A stretch of DNA of 32,076 bases from assembly GCA_029938465.1 (NCBI GenBank), contig JAOZUW010000020.1:1-32076 (forward strand), written 5' to 3'. The translations under genes and the position numbers were made by a program. Shown in pieces: positions 25,262 to 32,076 of this stretch (the stretch's first letter is position 1; each line of letters begins with the position of its first letter). Below the pieces are notes generated by a model. That model saw only the letters and a list, made by a program, of their open reading frames with translations, was not told where the DNA came from and did no database searches. This DNA comes from Bacteroidales bacterium (lineage in GTDB: Bacteria; Bacteroidota; Bacteroidia; Bacteroidales; UBA12170).

Positions 25262-25894
25262 ATGCCTCTTTTTAAAAAGTTATTATTTTTAGTTATTGTG
25301 ATGTTTTTCTTTCAAGGTGGACTTTGGGCACAAGAATTTGAAAGTGGTGTATTTGTAGGTCTGGTTGGTAGTCAAGTAGCTGGAGACGTAAGTACAGGTT
25401 ATAATAAATTAGGTTTTTATGGCGGGGGGTTTACACGGCGACAATTCACCTTGAAATCAGAAGCTCAGTTAGAAATATATTTTATTCAAAAAGGGGCAAG
25501 AGAAAATCCTACCGAGGAAAATGGGAATGTTCAGTACTTAATGAGAATTCAATATATCGAAATCCCTTTGCTCTACATCTTTAATATTAATAAATCCTTG
25601 GAGTTACACACTGGTTTAGCTTGCTCCATATTTATTGGCGAGGCGTATGAAGAATATAACTACAGTACAAGTGTTCCAGATACGCCTTTTCATACATTAA
25701 GTGCTACTTTTATATTGGGAATAGAATATAAAATAAGTGATCACCTTTCGGCTAGTTTTAGAACGAATAATAGTATTACACCTATTAGAGATCATGCCTC
25801 AGGTCAGAAACGTTTTTTTAATCGAGGACAATACTCTGATGCACTAACGATAGGATTAGTGTATAATTTTTCTTCTTCAATACCCAATCAGTAA
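25262..25894 (+). CDS. Outer-membrane beta-barrel protein, PorT-like family
   Basis: A 210-residue exported protein. The signal peptide has KKLLFLVIVMFFFQGGLWAQ with likely cleavage after WAQ (residue 24). The mature part shows alternating hydrophobic and polar strands typical of a small barrel: ESGVFVGLVGSQVAGD, YGGGFTRRQF, AQLEIYFIQKGARE, MRIQYIEIPLLYIFNI, LELHTGLACSIFIGEAY and DALTIGLVYNF near the end. The IQYIEIPLLYIF segment and length fit the outer-membrane beta-barrel family that includes PorT. Many such proteins in Bacteroidota have unknown function. It follows the response regulator after 12 bases on the same strand, so it may belong to the operon, perhaps as a surface component. It converges with the SGNH-like gene. 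Confidence 0.85.
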   Translation: MPLFKKLLFLVIVMFFFQGGLWAQEFESGVFVGLVGSQVAGDVSTGYNKLGFYGGGFTRRQFTLKSEAQLEIYFIQKGARENPTEENGNVQYLMRIQYIEIPLLYIFNINKSLELHTGLACSIFIGEAYEEYNYSTSVPDTPFHTLSATFILGIEYKISDHLSASFRTNNSITPIRDHASGQKRFFNRGQYSDALTIGLVYNFSSSIPNQ

Positions 25895-25902
25895 AATCTT
25901 TA

Positions 25903-27408
25903 TTACTCCTTTTTGAATCGTATTTTTATATCATCAAAATACACAGTATTAATACTTGGATTGTAAATATAAATTTTTACAAGGTCAGCAAAAATGGCTT
26001 TTTGGGGTATTTTGAAATGATAATGAAAAGGTGTCCATGTTTTTGTTTCAGTAATTTGACTAGATATCATTTCTCCATGCCATATGTTTTCTATATATTT
26101 ACCTGTAAGTTCAATAACAAGCTTTACAGAATCGTTTGGTATTGTTTGAAAAACCTGAAAGTCAATATCTATGCCATGGGTAAACTGAGTATTAATATTC
26201 CTTAAAGGATATGAGAAAGTTAAACTATATTTATTTTCTTTGTCTGTTTTTGAAGCTAGTTCACCAGAAAAAACAATTTCATTACTTAGCGTTTGCGTCT
26301 GATCCCATCCATTTTTTTGTTCTCCATTATTTTCAAAGAATACTTTTGAGTAATCAAGAAGATGTGGAGCCTGATATTGACTTGGATATGATTTTTTAAG
26401 CTCTGTAGCCATGTTATTAGCAATAATTCTGCGCCCAATTTCTGCATAATGTTCAGTGGTCCAGTTTTGATCAATAAATTGTTTGTCGGCTACGGCGTTT
26501 AAATTGTCAACTACCTTTATGCCTTTATGATTGAAATAGGCAATGAGTATTTTTCGATTTTCGTTCATTAAGTATAACAAATCATCTCCAACTAATTTTT
26601 CTGCTTTCTCAGTATTTTCTGCCATTAAGTTCATTACTAAATCCCAACCTCTCTTTTTGCTGAGAGCAATAAGTTTATCAAATTCTTTAATTCTAATATT
26701 ATGTGAAGTATCTATTTGAAAAGCGTATGATTTAATAAAATGACATGCCAACTCAGTGGCTTTATAATCAATTTCTCCTTTGTGATTTTTTACTCCTTTT
26801 GTAGCCATAGCATAATCCCATTCTATCACATTATTATAGGGGAAAGAATAGGGGAAGCTAAATTTGTCTTCTGCCCATTTTTCTCTAATTTGAGCAGTTC
26901 GTTGTTTTTTAATTTTTATATCATAATCTTTAAACGATAATTGAAATCTATTTACTAATGGAGGATAGTCTCTTAGCAATACCATGCTTTTTTGTAGAGA
27001 AGTTTCGAGTTTTGAATAAATCCAATCTGCATTAAAAGAGCGAAGATTTAAGGTGACAATTACGGTTTTTATTTCTGAAGCCTCAGGCAAATTGTCTAGT
27101 AAGATTGTGTATATGCCCGCATGGCTGGCAGGCTTTGTTATGTCATGAATTTTTAATGATGGGAAATAATCTTGTAACATGCCGCTTATGGAACGTTTAT
27201 CAAAATCATATTTAGAAAAGGTTGTATTAGATGATTCACCCATATATAATATATCAGTATCCATAGGTATGGCTCTAACTTTATTTATAACTTTTGATTG
27301 TTTCTGTAGATCTTTTTCAAAGAAAAATTGAACATATACAAAGTTCATAAGCGTTAGTAAAGCCACTAATAACGCCAATTTGGATAATATTTTGATAGCT
27401 ATATTCAT
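25903..27408 (-). CDS. SGNH-hydrolase-like partner of the MBOAT acyltransferase
   Basis: A 501-residue protein with an N-terminal signal anchor (about 5-27), the rest probably periplasmic. An SGNH-like domain is suggested by DILYMGESSNTTF (52-64, Gly57-Glu58-Ser59 at the nucleophile elbow), TLNLRSFNADW (119-129) and NWTTEHYAEIGRRII (315-329) with His320 as the possible catalytic His. This resembles the DltD/AlgJ/AlgX type partners encoded beside MBOAT proteins, which pass acyl groups to extracellular polymers. Residues from about 350 to the end look beta-rich, like a carbohydrate-binding or jelly-roll module. The gene starts four bases after the MBOAT stop. The acceptor polymer is unknown, and the active-site assignment is tentative. 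Confidence 0.75.
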   Translation of the reverse strand: MNIAIKILSKLALLVALLTLMNFVYVQFFFEKDLQKQSKVINKVRAIPMDTDILYMGESSNTTFSKYDFDKRSISGMLQDYFPSLKIHDITKPASHAGIYTILLDNLPEASEIKTVIVTLNLRSFNADWIYSKLETSLQKSMVLLRDYPPLVNRFQLSFKDYDIKIKKQRTAQIREKWAEDKFSFPYSFPYNNVIEWDYAMATKGVKNHKGEIDYKATELACHFIKSYAFQIDTSHNIRIKEFDKLIALSKKRGWDLVMNLMAENTEKAEKLVGDDLLYLMNENRKILIAYFNHKGIKVVDNLNAVADKQFIDQNWTTEHYAEIGRRIIANNMATELKKSYPSQYQAPHLLDYSKVFFENNGEQKNGWDQTQTLSNEIVFSGELASKTDKENKYSLTFSYPLRNINTQFTHGIDIDFQVFQTIPNDSVKLVIELTGKYIENIWHGEMISSQITETKTWTPFHYHFKIPQKAIFADLVKIYIYNPSINTVYFDDIKIRFKKE

Positions 27409-27412
27409 TTCT

Positions 27413-28828
27413 TTAGAATTGGAAATAAATAAATGGAAAATTCTCTACTCCTGAAAAAATGAGAATAAAAAAGATAAGTAAACTGTATATTACCCATCTT
27501 ATAGGAAATGGGAAACTCCCAATCCAACTGTCAAAGCGTTTATTATACAGGAGAATATCACTAAGGATAAATATGCTTAACATAATCCAGGTAACCTTTG
27601 GAATAACTAAATGATCTATGTTTATATGGAAATTGCTCCCCATATATTTAAAGATATCTATAGCTTCCATAAAACTTTGACTTCGGAAGAATATCCATAT
27701 TAAACTAACAAAGATAAAAGTCTTTAATGCCAAAAACAGATGCCCAAAAGAGTATGCAGGATATGATTTCTGCAAACCAAAAGTGTCATTTGTTATTTTT
27801 TCAGCTAAATAAACCACACCATACAATGCACCCCAAATAATAAAGGTCCAATTGGCGCCATGCCATATTCCACTTACAATAAATACTACGAAAATATTAA
27901 AAATCCAACGGGCATATTCTACTCGGTTTCCACCCATAGGATAGTATAAATAATCTCTAAACCATGTAGATAATGAGATATGCCATCGTTGCCAAAATTC
28001 AGCAATATTTTTTGAAAGATAGGGTGTTTGGAAGTTGTCCATTATTTTTATTCCCATAATTAAAGCACTACCAATAGCAATGATTGAATAGCCATAAAAA
28101 TCGCTATATATTTGGAAGGAATACAAAAAAACGGCAGTGATAATATCTATGGAGTTGTATGTTTCAGGTGATTTGTACACTTGATCAACCAATCCTGATA
28201 GATTATCTGCAATAACCATCTTTATAAATAATCCATATAGAATAAGCCGTAAGCCATTAGCTAAATTATTGTATGTGAATTGATGTTTGGCTTTAAGTTG
28301 AGGTGTTAATCTTGAAAATCTTTCAATAGGTCCAGCAACCAACTGAGGGAAAAAAGAAACATATAAGGCAAAATAACCTAAATGTTTTTCGGCTTTTTGT
28401 TTACCAAGGTATACATCAATAGAGTAACTTAGCGTTTGAAATGTATAAAATGAAATACCCACAGGAAGCAAAACATTTATTAAAGGTATTTGATAAGCTA
28501 AATTGATTTTTTGGAAAGCGAAATTTATACTATCAGAGAAAAAATTGAAATACTTAAAAGTAAATAAAAGACCCAGATTGGTTAATAAACTAAGTATTAA
28601 ATAGGGTAAACGCTTTTTCTTATCTTTCTTTTTACCCATTTGAATACCACTAAAATAGTCGATCAAAGTGGAGAAAATAATAAGGAAGATATATTCCACC
28701 TTCCAACACATATAAAAATAATAACTGGCTATTAAAAGTAATACCCAACGATATTTATGTGGGAGAGCATAATATAGGATTATTACAATAGGCAGAAAAA
28801 AGACAAAATCTATAGTGTTAAATAGCAT
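27413..28828 (-). CDS. MBOAT-family O-acyltransferase (AlgI/DltB-like)
   Basis: A polytopic inner-membrane acyltransferase of 471 residues. It has the family blocks LPVGISFYTFQTLSYSIDVY (121-140), FFPQLVAGPIERF (159-171), FWQRWHISLSTWFRDYLYYPMGG (278-300) and SGIWHGANWTFIIWG (319-333) with the catalytic His323. Such enzymes move acyl groups, commonly acetyl, across the membrane for O-acylation of exported polysaccharides or other envelope polymers. The N-terminus FNTIDFVFFLPIVIILYYALP is typical. The SGNH-like gene follows after four bases, giving the usual two-part O-acylation module. No alginate or capsule genes are next to it, so its target lies elsewhere. A palindrome sits just upstream of the promoter box. 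Confidence 0.94.
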   Translation of the reverse strand: MLFNTIDFVFFLPIVIILYYALPHKYRWVLLLIASYYFYMCWKVEYIFLIIFSTLIDYFSGIQMGKKKDKKKRLPYLILSLLTNLGLLFTFKYFNFFSDSINFAFQKINLAYQIPLINVLLPVGISFYTFQTLSYSIDVYLGKQKAEKHLGYFALYVSFFPQLVAGPIERFSRLTPQLKAKHQFTYNNLANGLRLILYGLFIKMVIADNLSGLVDQVYKSPETYNSIDIITAVFLYSFQIYSDFYGYSIIAIGSALIMGIKIMDNFQTPYLSKNIAEFWQRWHISLSTWFRDYLYYPMGGNRVEYARWIFNIFVVFIVSGIWHGANWTFIIWGALYGVVYLAEKITNDTFGLQKSYPAYSFGHLFLALKTFIFVSLIWIFFRSQSFMEAIDIFKYMGSNFHINIDHLVIPKVTWIMLSIFILSDILLYNKRFDSWIGSFPFPIRWVIYSLLIFFILIFSGVENFPFIYFQF

Positions 28829-28856
28829 TTGTTGACTTTGATAATAAAATGATTGG

Positions 28857-28864
28857 CAAATGTA
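28857..28864 (-). promoter_or_regulatory. -7 promoter element for the MBOAT operon
   Basis: TACATTTG on the minus strand (TAnnTTTG), 28 bases upstream of the MBOAT start codon. The -33 position is occupied by a palindrome rather than by TTTG. Confidence 0.55.
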
Positions 28865-28866
28865 AA

Positions 28867-28886
28867 AAGTATTTTAGAAAATACTT
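28867..28886. promoter_or_regulatory. 20-bp palindrome, candidate operator of the MBOAT operon
   Basis: AAGTATTTT-AG-AAAATACTT has two perfect 9-base arms around two central bases. It begins two bases upstream of the -7 box and fills the space between -7 and -33, so a bound protein would block or remodel the promoter. No adjacent gene encodes a matching dimeric regulator. Confidence 0.5.
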
Positions 28887-28978
28887 GGTATTTTTTGAAA
28901 ACTTAGATCACGAGTAAAACTCCGGAGAGTGTCTCTATAATCAAATACAGTTATAGCTTAATATATGGCTATTTAAGT

Positions 28979-29737
28979 TTATAGTATCTTTTTGATTAGC
29001 CGTAATTTATGGGTGTATTTGCCCAATTCTTCGTTATAAATGCCTTGATGGTCAATAGGATCGATTCGTACTTTTCCGCTAGCATGAATAATCTCTGAAG
29101 GAGATAGTAAGATGCCCACATGGGTAATCACTCCTTCTTCATTATCAAAAAATGCTAAATCACCTGCTTCTGCTTCTTGTAAGAAGTTAATTGTTTTGCC
29201 TTGAGTAGCTTGTTGCGAAGCATCTCTTTTTATTTTTATACCAAGAATTTTAAAAACAGATTGTGTTAATCCTGAACAGTCGATACCATAGGGTGTTTTC
29301 CCTCCCCAAAGATAAGGTGAGTTTAAAAAATCCTTAGCTATTTGACTTACATTATGCAAAGGGTTATTATCGAAAGATAATAATTGTGGAGGTAATGAAT
29401 AAGAAAAACCTTTAATAATTAAATCTTCTTCATCGAAACTACAAGCTGGAGGGAGCTGCATGATGCCTTCAGAGGTTGCTATTTCAGTATTTCTATCATT
29501 AATAAGTTGAAGTTGTGATAGCCGTTTATATTCTTCTGGTTCAATAGGTTTTTGTTGTTTAGGATCAATATAACCTTCATAAGCATCAAATGCATTTCTT
29601 ATTCTTATCCAGTTGTATGCAGGCTTTTCAAGGATTTCAAAAACATCACCAAAAAGTAGTTGACTGGTCATCTGACTGCTGTCTGATGCCTGTTCGCGTA
29701 ATGGAACAATAGATAAATGACAAAATCCGTAATTCAT
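28979..29737 (-). CDS. NlpC/P60 (C40) peptidase with N-terminal SH3-like domains
   Basis: A cysteine peptidase of 252 residues, probably cutting gamma-D-Glu-diamino acid bonds in murein peptides. The catalytic domain (about 130-252) has Cys154 in YGIDCSGLTQSVF, His206 in VITHVGILL and His218 in IIHASGKV. The DASQQATQGK and AGDLAFFDN blocks between are also family hallmarks. The N-terminal 100 residues are SH3-like (LLFGDVFEILEKPAYNWIRIR). The protein has no signal peptide: it opens directly in the first SH3 strand. This layout recalls cytosolic murein-peptide recycling enzymes such as YkfC rather than secreted hydrolases. It is divergent from the HD phosphodiesterase gene. Confidence 0.93.
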   Translation of the reverse strand: MNYGFCHLSIVPLREQASDSSQMTSQLLFGDVFEILEKPAYNWIRIRNAFDAYEGYIDPKQQKPIEPEEYKRLSQLQLINDRNTEIATSEGIMQLPPACSFDEEDLIIKGFSYSLPPQLLSFDNNPLHNVSQIAKDFLNSPYLWGGKTPYGIDCSGLTQSVFKILGIKIKRDASQQATQGKTINFLQEAEAGDLAFFDNEEGVITHVGILLSPSEIIHASGKVRIDPIDHQGIYNEELGKYTHKLRLIKKIL

Positions 29738-29760
29738 ATATTAAGTGTTTACTATTTCTA

Positions 29761-29768
29761 CAAAAATA
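29761..29768 (-). promoter_or_regulatory. -7 promoter element for the NlpC/P60 gene
   Basis: TATTTTTG on the minus strand (TAnnTTTG), 23 bases upstream of the start codon. A TTTTG lies 22 bases further upstream, slightly beyond the usual 19-21 spacing. Confidence 0.5.
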
Positions 29769-29809
29769 GAGATTTATTCATATGCTCTGGCAAAATTGAA
29801 TAATTGTGT

Positions 29810-29817
29810 TAAATTTG
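29810..29817 (+). promoter_or_regulatory. -7 promoter element for the HD phosphodiesterase gene
   Basis: TAAATTTG (TAnnTTTG), 21 bases upstream of the ATG at 29839. The track's GTG start at 29806 lies upstream of this box and would not be in the transcript. Confidence 0.5.
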
Positions 29818-29838
29818 TTTGCTACAGAACTTACAATA

Positions 29839-31902
29839 ATGAAAAAGATTATTTATTATATTCGATATCGATATAACAATATTTATAAAATATTGTTGTT
29901 TTTAATAGCTATGATTGTAATGTTGTTTTTTTTCCCTAAAACAGCACGTTTTAATCAGCAATATGCACAAGGTTATCCTTGGACTCATCAAAATATCAAA
30001 GCTCCTTTTGATTTTGCCATATTAAAAACCAATAGAGAATTAGATGAAGAGAAAAAAATGCTTCTTCAAGAAATGATTCCTTATTACCGTTATAATGATA
30101 GTTATAGCGACTCTATGCCGCAATTATTTTTGGCTAGTTTTGAACAGCATTGGATAAAGGTAGATAGTCATAATATCCTTATTGAGAAAAAAGAAGAAAC
30201 AAAAAAGGCTATTGAGGAAATATATCAACTTTTGTTGTTAAACGGGATACGTAGTCAGGAGAGTGAACGACAATCGCCTCAAGGATATGTGAACTTATTG
30301 AAAGGTAATCATGCAACAAAAACCCCACTTGGCAGTATTTATACCCTTTCAACAGCTGAGTCCATGATTACTAAATCATTACAGGAGAAAGAAAATACAG
30401 ATAGATTATTAGCTCAGAAAGTTTTAAAATCACATTTATTTATTAATGTGCATTTTGATGAAGAAACCACTGTAAAAGAAGAAGAGATGTTACTCACTGG
30501 CTTGTCCTTAACCTATGGTATGGTACAAAAAGGAGAACTCATAATTTCTGAAGGTGAGCTGATAACTGCTCATAAGTTTCAAGTTTTGCAATCACTTAAA
30601 AAGGAATATGAAAAGCAATTATCTGGTAACGAAAAATTCTATGGTATTTTATTAGGACAGTCTATTTTAATGATTTTTATTTTTTTAGCATTATTGATAT
30701 ATTTAAGTACATTTAGACCAAAAATATTACAGAATAATCAACAAATACTACTTATTTTGGTGGCAATAATGATTATGGTTATTCCTGAGAGTATTATATT
30801 GAAATACTATCCTGAATATGTAATGCTGTTACCCTTGCCTTTATTAGCTATTATTATTAGAGCCTTTTTTGATGAGCGAACAGCCATGTTTATTTATCTT
30901 TTGACAACAATTATTATTGCATCCTTTGTTCCTGAGGGCTTTAATTTTATAATCTTGCAACTTATAACAGGTATTATCACCATTATTTCTATTCATAAAC
31001 TATATAAACGATCTCAGTTTTATTTAGCTAGTTTATGGATATTCCTTTCCTACTCATTTATATATTTAGCTCTTTTGTTGGTAACCGATGGAAGTTTAAA
31101 TAATCTGGAAAAAAGTGTTTTTTCTCTTTTTGCTATTAGTGCAGGACTCACCTTACTAAGCTATCCGGTTATATACTTATTTGAGAAAGTATTTTCGCAA
31201 GTCACTTTATTAACACTTTTGGAATTATCTGATACTAATAATAAACTGTTGCGTGAACTATCACAAAAAGCTCCTGGAACTTTTCAGCATTGCTTGCAGG
31301 TGGGTAACCTTGCCGAAGCTGCTATTCAAGAAATTGGGGGTAATGTACTATTGATCAGGGCTGGAGCTTTGTATCATGATATTGGTAAGATGTATAATCC
31401 TTTGTATTTTATCGAGAATCAAACCACACAAGTAAATCCTCACGATGAGTTAAGCTACGATGAAAGTGCTGAAGTTATTATTGGACATGTTTTACAAGGG
31501 GTAAGCTTGGCTAAGAAACATAAGATACCAGAATTGGTTATTGATTTTATAAGAACCCATCACGGAGACCGAAAAGCAGAATATTTTTATCGCTTAGCAG
31601 TGCAGGATATTGGAGAAGAAGAGTTGGATGAAAGCTTATATACCTATCCTGGTCCTATTCCTTATAGTAAAGAAACAGCAGTGCTAATGATGGCCGATAG
31701 TATAGAAGCGGCATCGCGCTCTGTTCAGAAACCAGATGAAAGTAAATTAACAAAATTAGTAAGTCAAATTATCGATGAGCAAATGTATGGTGGGCAGTTT
31801 GATAATGCAGATATTACGCTTAAAGAAATAAATAAGATAAAGCGAATTTTTATCAAAATATTACTTACCATTTATCATATTCGTATTGAATATCCTGAAT
31901 AA
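29839..31902 (+). CDS. pgpH: HDIG-domain membrane phosphodiesterase, PgpH-like (7TMR-HD)
   Basis: A membrane-bound HD hydrolase; PgpH relatives cleave cyclic di-AMP to pApA. From the chosen ATG it has 687 residues. It has an N-terminal helix (18-33) and a large extracytoplasmic region (about 35-265, including APFDFAILK and the helical 7TMR-HDED part). About seven membrane helices follow (270-450). The cytoplasmic HD domain (about 478-640) has GTFQHCLQVGNLAEAA (His484) and ALYHDIGKMYNPLYF (His513-Asp514). Further metal ligands lie in VIIGHVLQGV, THHGDRKAEYFYR and MMADSIEAASRS. The track's extra 11 residues begin at a GTG upstream of a promoter box and were dropped. No cyclic di-AMP synthase is in the window. 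The symbol rests on family similarity. Confidence 0.92.
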   Translation: MKKIIYYIRYRYNNIYKILLFLIAMIVMLFFFPKTARFNQQYAQGYPWTHQNIKAPFDFAILKTNRELDEEKKMLLQEMIPYYRYNDSYSDSMPQLFLASFEQHWIKVDSHNILIEKKEETKKAIEEIYQLLLLNGIRSQESERQSPQGYVNLLKGNHATKTPLGSIYTLSTAESMITKSLQEKENTDRLLAQKVLKSHLFINVHFDEETTVKEEEMLLTGLSLTYGMVQKGELIISEGELITAHKFQVLQSLKKEYEKQLSGNEKFYGILLGQSILMIFIFLALLIYLSTFRPKILQNNQQILLILVAIMIMVIPESIILKYYPEYVMLLPLPLLAIIIRAFFDERTAMFIYLLTTIIIASFVPEGFNFIILQLITGIITIISIHKLYKRSQFYLASLWIFLSYSFIYLALLLVTDGSLNNLEKSVFSLFAISAGLTLLSYPVIYLFEKVFSQVTLLTLLELSDTNNKLLRELSQKAPGTFQHCLQVGNLAEAAIQEIGGNVLLIRAGALYHDIGKMYNPLYFIENQTTQVNPHDELSYDESAEVIIGHVLQGVSLAKKHKIPELVIDFIRTHHGDRKAEYFYRLAVQDIGEEELDESLYTYPGPIPYSKETAVLMMADSIEAASRSVQKPDESKLTKLVSQIIDEQMYGGQFDNADITLKEINKIKRIFIKILLTIYHIRIEYPE

Positions 31903-31966
31903 TGGTGTAATGAGCCGGAAATATTAAAGGCTTGATATTTTATTGGTCTCAATCGTTAGTTAAAAC

Positions 31967-32008
31967 CCTGCCTTGCCATCCCTATTGGGAGGAAATCCGG
32001 CAGGCAGG
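31967..32008. repeat. Imperfect palindrome with CCTGCC/GGCAGG ends
   Basis: CCTGCCTTGCC at the left and GGCAGGCAGG at the right flank a centre with ATCCC...GGGAG, so the 42-base element can fold into an imperfect hairpin about 65 bases after the PgpH-like stop. It is much more GC-rich than its surroundings, as expected of a dispersed REP-like element or a terminator-like structure, though no T-tract follows directly. The remaining sequence to the window end shows no gene. Confidence 0.5.
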
Positions 32009-32076
32009 TATGCATTTTTAGTGTAATACCAACTAAATATCCAACTGATTGATATAAATGGTTTCTTTTTTCCTTT

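Overview
The window reads as ordinary chromosome from an AT-rich member of the Bacteroidota, most likely class Bacteroidia; I cannot place it lower. The evidence is the gene set: a FeoA-FeoB fusion with a FeoB-associated Cys-rich protein, a PorT-like outer-membrane barrel, an MBOAT/SGNH pair, and HldD with a family 9 glycosyltransferase. In addition, a TAnnTTTG motif, the Bacteroidota -7 promoter element, sits just upstream of about fifteen transcription units. Thirty protein genes are supported. I saw no rRNA, tRNA, CRISPR array, transposase, phage module or replication origin.

Layout, left to right. 179-2374 (+): xdhC and the Fe-S/FAD subunit of a xanthine-dehydrogenase-type molybdoenzyme, whose Mo-binding subunit is not in the window. 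2488-5014 (+): a stress and repair operon of peroxiredoxin, recA and a TPR lipoprotein. 5028-8124 (-): a lone Hpt protein and the ferrous iron uptake genes. 8231-10181: a YqhD-like aldehyde reductase and a DUF2461 protein, divergently transcribed. 10200-11697 (-): a rhomboid protease one base from a conserved membrane protein of unknown function. 11779-15053 (-): a radical SAM/SPASM protein, a holin-X-like membrane protein, a YtxH protein and an AI-2E family permease. 15192-17237 (+): ligA, followed by a 481-base gene-free stretch of degenerate repeats. 17719-20295 (-): a YrdC-type protein, a GT9 heptosyltransferase-like protein and hldD. 20447-20899 (+): a small acidic protein of unknown function. 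20911-25249: a PhoR/PhoB-like pair divergent from a REC-PAS-PAS-histidine kinase and its single-domain response regulator, followed by an outer-membrane barrel. 25903-28828 (-): an MBOAT O-acyltransferase and an SGNH-like partner. 28979-31902: an NlpC/P60 peptidase divergent from a PgpH-like HD phosphodiesterase.

The genes fall into four themes: envelope construction (HldD, GT9, MBOAT/SGNH, NlpC/P60, rhomboid, barrel), signal transduction (two kinases, two response regulators, one Hpt, one cyclic-dinucleotide hydrolase), DNA maintenance (RecA, LigA) and redox or metal metabolism (Xdh, peroxiredoxin, Feo, YqhD).

I did not find a clearly new defence or mobile system. The best leads are a 20-bp palindrome next to the promoter of the MBOAT operon, the radical SAM/holin-like/YtxH operon, the one-base pairing of the rhomboid with a conserved membrane protein, and diverged repeats in the gap after ligA. 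The promoter motifs also show that several ORF-track starts are too far upstream; starts were corrected for the peroxiredoxin, Hpt, PhoB-like and PgpH-like genes, and a fifth, the single-domain regulator, was corrected from domain layout.
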